Positions 1-5,673 of a stretch of 11,528 bases of DNA are shown here, piece after piece. Origin of the DNA: an uncultured Eubacterium sp. (lineage in GTDB: Bacteria; Bacillota; Clostridia; Lachnospirales; Lachnospiraceae). The stretch is from assembly GCA_904502145.1 (NCBI GenBank), contig CAJGDH010000041.1, positions 1 through 11,528 of the forward strand, in the 5' to 3' direction. The position numbers and the translations under genes were made by a program. The notes under the pieces are model-generated. The model was not told the origin of the DNA and made no database searches. It saw only the letters and a list, made by a program, of their open reading frames with translations. Within the stretch, counting starts at the first letter, position 1; each line of letters opens with the position of its first letter.

Positions 1-857
1 TCCTCCGTGTGACGGATTCCTGCCGTATCTATGATATTGAGGGGGATCCCGTCGATGGTCACGGTCTCTTCCAGAGTATCCCGGGTGGTTCCCGCCACAT
101 CGGTGACGATGGCACGGTCCTCTCCCAGCAGGACATTTAAGAAGGAGGATTTTCCGGCGTTGGGTTTCCCGACGATACAGGTTCTGATCCCCTCGGTAAG
201 GTAACGGCCGTCATCGTAGGTGGCCAGCATCCTTCTGAGAGCAGAAATCCAGTTGAGGACATGGGTTTTCAGCTCTTCAGGGTAACCTTCCAGGCTGATG
301 TGTTCCGGGTCATCCAAAGCCGACTCGATGTAGGCGATCTGATAGAGGATCTCTTCCCTGAGTTTCCTGATCTTCCCGGAAAGTCCGCCCTTGATCTGTC
401 GGATGGAATTCCTGCGGGAAGCCTCATTTCTGGACTCGATCAGATCCATGACCGCCTCAGCCTGGGAGAGGTCGATCCTCCCGTTCAGAAAGGCCCTCTT
501 GGTGAATTCTCCCGGCTCTGCGGCTCTTGCTCCGTGGCGGAGGACCAGGCTGAGTACCCGGTAGACCAGGTGGACGCCGCCATGGCAGTCAAACTCCACC
601 ACGTCTTCCCTGGTATAACTGTGGGGTGCCCGCATCACCAGGACGATACATTCGTCGATCACTTCGCCTTCGTCGACGATATTTCCGTAATAGATCTTGT
701 AGCTGGGCCAGTTTCCGTGTCCGTAGGTCTTTGTGTGGGGTTCGAAGATCTCATCAAGTATCCTCAATGCATCTTCCCCGCTCACCCGGATCTTCCCGAT
801 CCCGGCATTGGACACCGGTGTGGCGATCGCAGCGATGGTGTCAAACTCTCTCACCAT
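1..857 (-). CDS. mnmE: tRNA uridine-5-carboxymethylaminomethyl(34) synthesis GTPase MnmE, C-terminal part beyond window
   Basis: MnmE (TrmE) is a potassium-dependent GTPase that works with MnmG to modify the wobble uridine (U34) of certain tRNAs. The frame opens with ATG and encodes MVREFDTIAAIATP, the usual start of the N-terminal tetrahydrofolate-binding domain (about residues 1-118). A helical domain follows, with the family motif PGEFTKRAFLNGRIDLSQAEA. The inserted G domain begins near residue 223, with the P-loop GKPNAGKS at about 230-237, the G2 region DVAGTTRDT and the G3 motif DTAG. About 285 codons are present of the roughly 455 usual for the family; the rest of the G domain and the C-terminal CxGK motif lie beyond position 1. 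A GAGGAT ribosome site precedes the start. It follows jag by 80 bases, across a hairpin. Its usual partners mnmG and rsmG would be expected farther left. The identification is firm. Confidence 0.96.
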   Translation of the reverse strand, partial: MVREFDTIAAIATPVSNAGIGKIRVSGEDALRILDEIFEPHTKTYGHGNWPSYKIYYGNIVDEGEVIDECIVLVMRAPHSYTREDVVEFDCHGGVHLVYRVLSLVLRHGARAAEPGEFTKRAFLNGRIDLSQAEAVMDLIESRNEASRRNSIRQIKGGLSGKIRKLREEILYQIAYIESALDDPEHISLEGYPEELKTHVLNWISALRRMLATYDDGRYLTEGIRTCIVGKPNAGKSSFLNVLLGEDRAIVTDVAGTTRDTLEETVTIDGIPLNIIDTAGIRHTE

Positions 858-879
858 AATTCTTAATCCTCATATATTC

Positions 880-923
880 AAAAACAGGATGTTTAAAGAC
901 CCGGACCGGATCTTTAAACATCC
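880..923 (-). terminator. Hairpin with T-run between jag and mnmE
   Basis: GGATGTTTAAAGA at 887-899 is the perfect reverse complement of 911-923, giving a 13-bp stem around an 11-base GC-rich centre that can itself pair for 3 bp. Read leftward, the stem is followed by TGTTTTTGAA, as expected of a Rho-independent terminator for the rpmH-to-jag operon. The mnmE ribosome site starts only about 15 bases later. The element may therefore be leaky, or may act as a leader hairpin if mnmE has its own promoter in the jag tail. Confidence 0.7.
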
Positions 924-926
924 CGG

Positions 927-955
927 ATTGTACAGGATTATTTATCCTTTTTCAG
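927..955 (-). promoter_or_regulatory. Weak candidate promoter for mnmE in the jag tail
   Basis: On the minus strand, CTGAAA (950-955) lies 17 bases before TACAAT (927-932), a 4/6 match to the -35 and 5/6 to the -10 consensus. Transcription would begin just at the foot of the hairpin at 887-923, so that hairpin would be the 5' end of the mnmE transcript. This rests only on hexamer similarity in an AT-rich stretch and may be chance. Confidence 0.25.
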
Positions 956-1573
956 CATAATGACCACTCTTCGGTAGGGTTCTTCTCCCTCACTCTTGGT
1001 GCAGACATATTTGTCGTTCTGCAGAGCGGAATGAATCACTCTTCTCTCGTAGGGATTCATGGGTTCCAGAGAGACGGTCTTCTTGCTCCTCTTTACAGAG
1101 TAAGCAATCTTTTTGGCCAGCTTTTCAAGGGTGGCCTTTCTTCTTTCACGGTAATTCTCCGTATCCAGCTTGACGCGGATGTAGGATTCGCTCTCACGGT
1201 TCACAAAGAGGCTGATCAGGTACTGGAGAGAATCCAGTGTCTGCCCTCTCTTGCCGATGAGGATTCCCATATCGGGGCCGGAAAGGTCGATATTCATCAC
1301 ATTTTCTTCTTCTTTATAGTCGATAGCCACATTGGTTTCCACCTTCATGGCTGCGAAAAGTTCATCACAGAACTCCTGAGTCTTCTCCAGAAGGGACTTC
1401 TGAAGGTTGACTCTGATCACGGCCGGCTTCACTGCGAAGAGGCCGAGGAAGCCGGGGCTTCCTTCTTCGATCACTTCATAATTGAGCTGATCGCTGGGAA
1501 CACCGAGATCAAGAGTTGCCGCTGTAATGGCATCTGCAACGGTTTTCCCCTTAAATTCCTTTACTTCCATCAT
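938..1573 (-). CDS. jag: RNA-binding protein Jag/KhpB (Jag_N, KH and R3H domains)
   Basis: Jag (SpoIIIJ-associated protein, also called KhpB or EloR) is a cytoplasmic RNA-binding protein. In Firmicutes it is linked to cell elongation and division and is almost always encoded just after yidC. The 211-residue product has an N-terminal Jag_N domain (about 1-52, MMEVKEFKGKTVADAI). A type II KH domain follows, with the GxxG loop G107-K-R-G110 in ILIGKRGQTLDSLQYLI. The C-terminal R3H domain carries R177xxxH181 in NPYERRVIH. Length is normal for short clostridial Jag proteins. The ATG start overlaps the yidC stop codon in an ATGA arrangement, with GGGAGG just upstream inside yidC, so translation is probably coupled. 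A second ATG follows directly, so the protein may begin one residue later. Confidence 0.95.
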   Translation of the reverse strand: MMEVKEFKGKTVADAITAATLDLGVPSDQLNYEVIEEGSPGFLGLFAVKPAVIRVNLQKSLLEKTQEFCDELFAAMKVETNVAIDYKEEENVMNIDLSGPDMGILIGKRGQTLDSLQYLISLFVNRESESYIRVKLDTENYRERRKATLEKLAKKIAYSVKRSKKTVSLEPMNPYERRVIHSALQNDKYVCTKSEGEEPYRRVVIMLKKDK

Positions 1574-2844
1574 TTATTCCCTCCCTTGGGATTGTTCTTC
1601 CTGTCGAATTCCTGAACACTGTAAGCGGCTTTTCCGATCTCTCCAAGCTTCTCATAGTTTACCTCCTGTCCCTTGTGGGGATCAGGGAATGTCTTTGTCT
1701 TGATGGAAGCATTTCCGCGGATGGTGCGGTACTGATCGTAGATGCTGGTCACTTTGACACCCTGGTTCTCATCTTCCTTATTCCTGCCGGAGATGGCCTG
1801 GGTGAGTCGCTCTGTGATCGATTTTCTTCCTTTTGCCTTCTTTTTAGCTGCCTTTTCCAGGTTTTTCTCCACCAGCTGGTCCATGTCCACTCTTTCAAAG
1901 TACTTGTTGAGGACAATCTGCTGGATAAACTGGAGCAGAGAACTGGTGATCCAGTATATACCGAGACCTACCGGCATGATCAGACAGAAATAGACGGACA
2001 TGAGGGGCATCATGGTGGTCATGCTCCTGGACATGTTGGCCGTGGAATCTCCGGAATTGGCCGGCGGCTGTGGCATGGTCTTTGCAGAAAGGAACTGGAA
2101 AAGACCGGCAAGGATCGGGATCACCCAGTAGATCGACGGATGGAATCCGGGTGTCTGGGCAATATTGATTCCCGCCACAAAGTTATTCATACTGTTAATA
2201 TGATCGGAAGCGCTGGTGATCACGCTGCTAGCGCTGGGAAATGCACTGGCAAGCTGCGCCCAGGCATCCTTGGTAAAATAATTCAACTGGTCGATGACAT
2301 AGTTGACGGAAGAATTCGCTTCAATGGCTCTGACATAGTTGGTGCCGAGCCCTTCAATGATCTTGTTTACTTTTGCAACATATCCGTCAAGACCGGATAT
2401 GGCATTGACAACCGAAGTATACTCCGCTTTCACTTCCGGAATATAGGCCGGGATCTTACGGATAACCTGGAACAGGGCAAAGAGAATGGGCATCTGGATG
2501 ATCAGCTGCAGGCAGCCGCCGGTGGCGCTTGTACCGTACTTCTCATAGACAGCCTTGATCTCCTCATTCTGCTTCTGCATGGAATCCGCGTCTTTTTTAC
2601 CACGATATTTTTTCTGAATCTTGCTGATCTCCGGCTGCATAACCAGGTTCAGCTTCTGGAATTTCTGCTGCTGCACCATCATGGGCAAGAGCAGCAGACG
2701 AACGAAAATCGTAAAGAATATGATACAAAGACCGATATTCTCGATACCGACGGAGCTTAATACTCTGAAGATAAGCGCCATCACGTATCCCAATAATGAT
2801 GCGATCCACCCGATGATGGGGGTGGTCGACTGCGTCAATAACAT
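1570..2844 (-). CDS. yidC: Membrane protein insertase YidC/SpoIIIJ (Oxa1 family)
   Basis: YidC/Oxa1 insertases place small membrane proteins, alone or with SecYEG, into the cytoplasmic membrane. The 424-residue protein has hydrophobic segments at roughly 9-31, 36-56, 112-134, 236-257 and 275-310. The segment FTIFVRLLLLPM contains Arg49, the conserved positive charge of the hydrophilic groove. The motif QMPILFALFQVIRKI and the tail of the last segments (MPVGLGIYWITSSLLQFIQQ) are typical of the family. An extracytoplasmic stretch of about 90 residues (about 145-235) separates the middle segments and is longer than in SpoIIIJ of Bacillus. No lipobox is visible at the N-terminus. The C-terminus after about 320 is long, basic and lysine-rich (EKAAKKKAKGRKS), as in insertases that contact ribosomes. 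A strong AAGGAGGA ribosome site precedes the ATG. The gene starts 15 bases after yidD and overlaps jag by 4 bases. Confidence 0.95.
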   Translation of the reverse strand: MLLTQSTTPIIGWIASLLGYVMALIFRVLSSVGIENIGLCIIFFTIFVRLLLLPMMVQQQKFQKLNLVMQPEISKIQKKYRGKKDADSMQKQNEEIKAVYEKYGTSATGGCLQLIIQMPILFALFQVIRKIPAYIPEVKAEYTSVVNAISGLDGYVAKVNKIIEGLGTNYVRAIEANSSVNYVIDQLNYFTKDAWAQLASAFPSASSVITSASDHINSMNNFVAGINIAQTPGFHPSIYWVIPILAGLFQFLSAKTMPQPPANSGDSTANMSRSMTTMMPLMSVYFCLIMPVGLGIYWITSSLLQFIQQIVLNKYFERVDMDQLVEKNLEKAAKKKAKGRKSITERLTQAISGRNKEDENQGVKVTSIYDQYRTIRGNASIKTKTFPDPHKGQEVNYEKLGEIGKAAYSVQEFDRKNNPKGGNK

Positions 2845-2859
2845 GCTTTTCCTCCTTGA

Positions 2860-3072
2860 TCAGGGAACCGGATCATACCCGCCTTTGGATAAGGGATTGC
2901 AGCGCAGGATTCTCCAGACTGCCATAAGTCCTCCCTTTAATGCTCCGTATTTCTCGATGGCCTCCAGGGCGTATTGGGAGCAGGTAGGCGTGTACTTACA
3001 TGCGGGCATCCCCTTAAGAGCTGAAAGATACTTCTGATAAAATCTGATCATTTTAATAAAAATAACTCTCAT
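2860..3072 (-). CDS. yidD: Membrane protein insertion efficiency factor YidD
   Basis: YidD is a small peripheral membrane protein that assists YidC-dependent insertion. The 70-residue product carries the family signature CKYTPTCSQYALEAI (about residues 25-39, two conserved cysteines) and the conserved end KGGLMAVWRILRCNP followed by GGYDPVP. An amphipathic N-terminal stretch (MRVIFIKMIRFYQKYLS) probably attaches it to the membrane. It begins 9 bases after rnpA stops and ends 15 bases before yidC, so it is in the same transcript. The ribosome site is weak (GAGTAAAG region overlapping the rnpA end), which hints at translational coupling to rnpA. Confidence 0.95.
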   Translation of the reverse strand: MRVIFIKMIRFYQKYLSALKGMPACKYTPTCSQYALEAIEKYGALKGGLMAVWRILRCNPLSKGGYDPVP

Positions 3073-3081
3073 ATCCGATCT

Positions 3082-3423
3082 TTACTCATCCTTGTAAATG
3101 TGATGTAATTTCAACAGATGTAACAACGCACGCTCATACTTTACGTAACCCGAATCAATGGCTGGTTTGCGTGCAATAACAACAATGTCATACCCCACTT
3201 CAACGTCTTCCCGGTGAAGACGCATGACTTCCCGGATCACCCGGGTCACCCGGTGGCGAACGACACTGTTCCCGATTTTTTTGCTGACGGAAATTCCAAC
3301 GCGATTCTCTCCCATCCGATTCTCGAGAACCACCATAACAAAAGTGCGGTTGACTTTTGTCCTACCCTGCCGGTAGACTCTCTGAAATTCTCTGTTCTTT
3401 TTCAAAGACTGAAACTTCCCCAC
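3082..3423 (-). CDS. rnpA: Ribonuclease P protein component
   Basis: RnpA is the protein subunit that helps the catalytic RNase P RNA bind and cleave pre-tRNA 5' leaders. The 113-residue product begins MGKFQSLKKNREFQRVYRQG, the usual start of the family, and has the conserved core VGISVSKKIGNSVVRHRVTRVIRE. The RNA-binding motif usually written RNR reads R56-H57-R58 here. The start codon is GTG, with GAGGGGAGAG shortly upstream; no ATG alternative fits the family N-terminus. It lies downstream of rpmH across a 78-base gap and is followed closely by yidD, the standard order. Confidence 0.96.
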   Translation of the reverse strand: MGKFQSLKKNREFQRVYRQGRTKVNRTFVMVVLENRMGENRVGISVSKKIGNSVVRHRVTRVIREVMRLHREDVEVGYDIVVIARKPAIDSGYVKYERALLHLLKLHHIYKDE

Positions 3424-3447
3424 TTACGTCTCTCCCCTCATCAGATC

Positions 3448-3466
3448 ACATATGACACGCATATGT
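3448..3466. repeat. Short inverted repeat in the rpmH-rnpA gap
   Basis: ACATATG and CATATGT (7 bp each) flank a 5-base loop, forming an AT-rich hairpin between rpmH and rnpA. No T-run follows on either strand, so it is not a typical terminator. It could be an RNA-processing or stability element separating the highly expressed rpmH from rnpA, but nothing else supports this. Confidence 0.45.
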
Positions 3467-3501
3467 TCAAGAGAAAAGAAAAGGCCACAATAAACTGCGA
3501 C

Positions 3502-3636
3502 CTATGCTGACAATTTAACTCTTCCTTTTGCTCTTCTTCTAGCTAAGACTTTTCTGCCGTTGGCAGTGCTCATTCTTTTTCTGAAACCATGAACTTTAGA
3601 TCTCTGTCTCTTTTTAGGCTGATATGTCATCTTCAT
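3502..3636 (-). CDS. rpmH: 50S ribosomal protein L34
   Basis: L34 is a small, very basic protein of the large ribosomal subunit. The 44-residue product MKMTYQPKKRQRSKVHGFRK...ANGRKVLARRRAKGRVKLSA matches the family over its whole length. The open frame extends farther upstream, but the start chosen here gives the normal length and has an excellent AAAGGAGGTGG ribosome site 10 bases before ATG. It is the first gene of the leftward cluster and is driven by a near-perfect promoter at 3685-3713. The usual neighbours (rnpA downstream, dnaA divergent upstream) are present. Confidence 0.98.
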   Translation of the reverse strand: MKMTYQPKKRQRSKVHGFRKRMSTANGRKVLARRRAKGRVKLSA

Positions 3637-3684
3637 GCGAAAGCCACCTCCTTTACCAGTCTTTCTGTTGAAAACATCAGTCCT

Positions 3685-3713
3685 ATTATATGTAAAAAAG
3701 GTTGCTACGTCAA
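3685..3713 (-). promoter_or_regulatory. Strong sigma-A promoter for rpmH operon
   Basis: Minus strand TTGACG (3708-3713), 17-base spacer, then TATAAT (3685-3690). Just upstream lie an A-run and a T-run (3716-3732), resembling an UP element. Initiation is expected near 3678, giving a leader of about 40 bases before rpmH. This is one of the two clearest promoters in the window. Confidence 0.85.
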
Positions 3714-3764
3714 GTAAAAAAGCCATTTTTTTCAATTCACAGCAAATCACAGCTTATACCGGAC

Positions 3765-3773
3765 TTATCCACA
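3765..3773 (+). promoter_or_regulatory. DnaA box, TTATCCACA
   Basis: Exact consensus box. It is the first of three closely spaced sites and the one nearest the rpmH promoter. Confidence 0.9.
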
Positions 3774-3776
3774 TTT

Positions 3777-3785
3777 TGTGTATAA
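3777..3785 (-). promoter_or_regulatory. DnaA box, TTATACACA
   Basis: Exact match to TTATNCACA on the minus strand, 12 bases from the preceding box and in opposite orientation. Confidence 0.85.
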
Positions 3786-3787
3786 GA

Positions 3788-3796
3788 TGTGAATAA
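3788..3796 (-). promoter_or_regulatory. DnaA box, TTATTCACA
   Basis: Exact match to TTATNCACA on the minus strand, 11 bases from and parallel to the preceding box. Confidence 0.85.
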
Positions 3797-3805
3797 CTTT
3801 TGCGT

Positions 3806-3819
3806 TATTAGGTCTAATA
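3806..3819. repeat. Interrupted palindrome inside oriC
   Basis: TATTAG-GT-CTAATA: two 6-base half-sites, exact reverse complements, around a 2-base centre. It lies in the gap between the first three DnaA boxes and the next pair. The symmetry is of the kind bound by a dimeric regulator, but I do not recognise the motif. Confidence 0.5.
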
Positions 3820-3865
3820 CCACTTTTTTGCACATTTCCCATTCCTGTTTATCCCGTATTTCGGC

Positions 3866-3874
3866 TGTGGATAA
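3866..3874 (-). promoter_or_regulatory. DnaA box, TTATCCACA
   Basis: Exact consensus on the minus strand. With the box at 3886-3894 (+) it forms an oppositely oriented pair 20 bases apart, about two helical turns. Confidence 0.9.
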
Positions 3875-3885
3875 CCTTGGTAATT

Positions 3886-3894
3886 TTATCCACA
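3886..3894 (+). promoter_or_regulatory. DnaA box, TTATCCACA
   Basis: Exact consensus on the plus strand, followed closely by the weaker site at 3898-3906 (-). Confidence 0.9.
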
Positions 3895-3947
3895 GTCTGT
3901 GGGTATCCATATTTTTTTCTTCTCCATCCCCAAAAAACTTACAGGCC

Positions 3948-3956
3948 TTATCCACA
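3948..3956 (+). promoter_or_regulatory. DnaA box, TTATCCACA
   Basis: Exact consensus. It is the last perfect box before dnaA and borders the AT-rich stretch that leads to the candidate dnaA promoter. Confidence 0.9.
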
Positions 3957-4008
3957 TTTCCTCAATATCTCCCTCCTTATTTCCCTCTATTCAAGCAAGG
4001 AAAATCTA

Positions 4009-4035
4009 TTGAAAAAATCCTCTTTCTGTTATACA
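4009..4035 (+). promoter_or_regulatory. Candidate dnaA promoter with overlapping DnaA box
   Basis: TTGAAA (4009-4014) is followed after 15 bases by TATACA (4030-4035), preceded by TG at 4027-4028 (an extended -10). The -10 overlaps the near-consensus DnaA box TTATACACT (4029-4037), so bound DnaA would occlude it, matching the known autorepression of dnaA. The short spacer is a weakness, offset by the extended -10. The leader would be about 100 bases. Confidence 0.5.
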
Positions 4036-4058
4036 CTTGAGGGTACAGGGAAATCCGG

Positions 4059-4076
4059 GAAGGAATGGATTCCTTC
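4059..4076 (+). ncRNA. dnaA leader hairpin 1 (possible attenuator)
   Basis: GAAGGAA (4059-4065) pairs with TTCCTTC (4070-4076) around the loop TGGA, a 7-bp stem followed by TTATTTATAAA. It resembles a weak intrinsic terminator in the dnaA 5' leader. It could also simply be a stable leader stem. Confidence 0.4.
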
Positions 4077-4087
4077 TTATTTATAAA

Positions 4088-4113
4088 GTGGTCGTCCCCG
4101 GAGGGGCGGCCGC
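4088..4113 (+). ncRNA. dnaA leader hairpin 2, GC-rich, just upstream of the ribosome site
   Basis: 4088-4099 pairs with 4103-4113 around the loop GGA: 11 bp including two G-U wobbles and one bulged U (4095). It ends 19 bases before the GGAG ribosome site of dnaA (4133-4136). No T-run follows, so it is not a terminator. It stands out as GC-rich in an otherwise AT-rich region and may affect dnaA mRNA stability or translation. Confidence 0.5.
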
Positions 4114-4143
4114 ACCTGAAGAGAACAGAAACGGAGCATAAGT

Positions 4144-5466
4144 ATGAAAGAGCTAATTCAATCCCAGTGGTCACAGATCATCGATATCCTGGTCAGGGAT
4201 CACGAGATCTCTCCCGTGGCGGCCTCCACATTTATTGAGCCGCTGCAGATCGCTTCCATCGACGGGGACGATCTGACCTTCTATGTGGGGGGAGGATCCA
4301 GGGGCATCGATTTCATCAAGCATAAATTCTACGACGTCTATCTGGCCATCGCCATCGAACAGGTTACGGGGAAGAAGTACAATATCACATTTACCGATAC
4401 CCTGACTCCCCCCGAGGAGAATTCTTCGGCGCCCAGGAAGAGTATGGGGCATCCCAGATGGTCCTACACCTTCGATACCTTTGTGGTAGGGCCTACAAAC
4501 CGGATGGCTCACGCGGTTTCCGTGGCGGTAGCGGAGTCCCCCGGGGTATCCTACAACCCCCTTTTCCTTTACGGTGGGGCAGGACTGGGCAAAACACATC
4601 TGATGCATTCCATCGCCCACCATATCATGTCCACCAGAAAGGACCTTAAGGTACTCTACGTTACTTCGGAGATCTTCACCAACGAGCTGATCGAATCCCT
4701 GAACAAGAACAAAAATCAGGAATTCCGTGATAAATACCGCAACATCGACGTTCTTCTGATCGACGACATCCAGTTCCTGATCGGTAAGGAGAGTACCCAG
4801 GAGGAATTCTTCCATACCTTCAACCAGCTCTACGATGCCAACAAGCAGATCGTCATTTCCTCGGATAAACATCCGCGGGAGATCTCCACACTGGAGGAGA
4901 GGCTCCGTTCCCGTTTCGAATGGGGTATGACTGCCGATATCCAGCCTCCGGATTACGAGACCAAGATGGCAATCCTCAAGAAGAGGGCAGAGCTGGAGCA
5001 CCTTGATGTCTCCGAGGATGTCCTCCACTATGTGGCCAGCAATATCAAATCCAACATCCGTGAGCTGGAAGGTGCCCTCACCAAGATCTGCGCTTTTGGG
5101 AAACTGGAGAAGAAACCGGTTACCCTCGACCTGGCTGAGCTTGCTCTCAAGGACACCATCGAAAGCCAGCGGGAGATCACGCCGGAGCTGATCATGAGTA
5201 TCGTCTCCGAACATTTCAACATCACGGTGGCGGATATCATCTCCAAAAAGAAGAACAAGGAGATCGCCAACCCGAGACAGATCTGTATGTTCCTCTGCAG
5301 AAAATATACGGATGTATCCCTCCAGAGGATAGGACAGCAGCTGGGCAACCGTGACCATACCACCGTTATGCACGGCTCGGAAAAGATCAGCAAGGCCATG
5401 GAGACGGACGAAGCACTGAAAAACAGCGTAAATATTATAATAAAGAAATTAAACCCTCCGACCTAA
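4144..5466 (+). CDS. dnaA: Chromosomal replication initiator protein DnaA
   Basis: DnaA binds DnaA boxes at oriC, forms an ATP-dependent filament, opens the duplex and recruits the helicase. The 440-residue protein has domain I (about 1-82), a short linker (about 83-108, PPEENSSAPRKS) and the AAA+ domain with Walker A GGAGLGKT (144-151), Walker B LLIDDI (204-209) and sensor II region RELEGAL (306-312). DNA-binding domain IV carries the signature DHTTV (404-408) in GNRDHTTVMHGSEKI. The length is close to that of B. subtilis DnaA. ATG follows GGAG by 7 bases. It is divergent from rpmH and is followed by dnaN across 299 bases of origin sequence. A DnaA box overlaps its candidate promoter, so autoregulation is likely. 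Confidence 0.98.
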   Translation: MKELIQSQWSQIIDILVRDHEISPVAASTFIEPLQIASIDGDDLTFYVGGGSRGIDFIKHKFYDVYLAIAIEQVTGKKYNITFTDTLTPPEENSSAPRKSMGHPRWSYTFDTFVVGPTNRMAHAVSVAVAESPGVSYNPLFLYGGAGLGKTHLMHSIAHHIMSTRKDLKVLYVTSEIFTNELIESLNKNKNQEFRDKYRNIDVLLIDDIQFLIGKESTQEEFFHTFNQLYDANKQIVISSDKHPREISTLEERLRSRFEWGMTADIQPPDYETKMAILKKRAELEHLDVSEDVLHYVASNIKSNIRELEGALTKICAFGKLEKKPVTLDLAELALKDTIESQREITPELIMSIVSEHFNITVADIISKKKNKEIANPRQICMFLCRKYTDVSLQRIGQQLGNRDHTTVMHGSEKISKAMETDEALKNSVNIIIKKLNPPT

Positions 5467-5469
5467 GGC

Positions 5470-5478
5470 TGTGGATAA
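5470..5478 (-). promoter_or_regulatory. DnaA box, TTATCCACA
   Basis: Exact consensus on the minus strand, 3 bases after the dnaA stop codon. It opens the second box cluster and is followed at once by the one-mismatch site at 5484-5492. Confidence 0.9.
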
Positions 5479-5673
5479 GTCCATGTGGAAAAGTGTATTT
5501 CTCCGAATTCATTTTTCCACATTTTTATCCCGACCCCATGTGGAAGAGAGGTGGATGGGCCGGAAGGCCTCCGGGGACATCGTAAAGCTGTGGATTGGAC
5601 TGGCCGGTATCCACAGGGTTATCCCACCGGCTGTCCCCTCCGGAAGAGGGCAGAAGCATCCGCCGGCAGGGGC

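Larger units (their letters stand above)
3751..4040. other. oriC part 1: DnaA-box cluster between rpmH and dnaA
   Basis: The 507-base gap between rpmH and dnaA holds no credible gene. It contains six exact matches to the DnaA box TTATNCACA: 3765-3773 (+), 3777-3785 (-), 3788-3796 (-), 3866-3874 (-), 3886-3894 (+) and 3948-3956 (+). A one-mismatch site TTATACACT lies at 4029-4037 (+) and a two-mismatch site ATACCCACA at 3898-3906 (-). AT-rich, pyrimidine-rich sequence follows at 3957-4030. This corresponds to the incA/B-type cluster upstream of dnaA in Bacillus. The first three boxes are packed at 11-12 base steps, about one helical turn apart, which favours cooperative DnaA binding. Confidence 0.92.

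Noticed and set aside
261..866. A 201-codon plus-strand open frame over mnmE
   Set aside because: It lies wholly antisense to the well-conserved MnmE N-terminal region and has no ribosome site or domain.
1675..2760. A 361-codon open frame on the plus strand, antisense to yidC
   Set aside because: It mirrors yidC, whose family motifs and ribosome site are clear. The antisense product shows no recognisable domain and has an implausible composition rich in His, Asp and Gly.
3637..3750. An upstream extension of rpmH by 38 codons
   Set aside because: It would run through the rpmH promoter and add residues absent from L34. The start at 3636 has an ideal ribosome site and gives the normal 44 residues.
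3789..4086. Small open frames of 65-83 codons inside the rpmH-dnaA gap
   Set aside because: They overlap DnaA boxes, lack ribosome sites, have low-complexity Phe/Ser/Pro-rich products and lie in AT-rich, pyrimidine-rich DNA where open frames arise by chance.
4106..4113. GCGGCCGC, an 8-base palindrome before dnaA
   Set aside because: It is also a rare-cutter restriction site, but it is explained as the right arm of the leader hairpin. Nothing indicates cloning artefact or vector sequence.
4171..5373. A 400-codon open frame on the minus strand, antisense to dnaA
   Set aside because: A shadow of dnaA's codon use. It has no ribosome site and no domain, and dnaA is unmistakable on the other strand.
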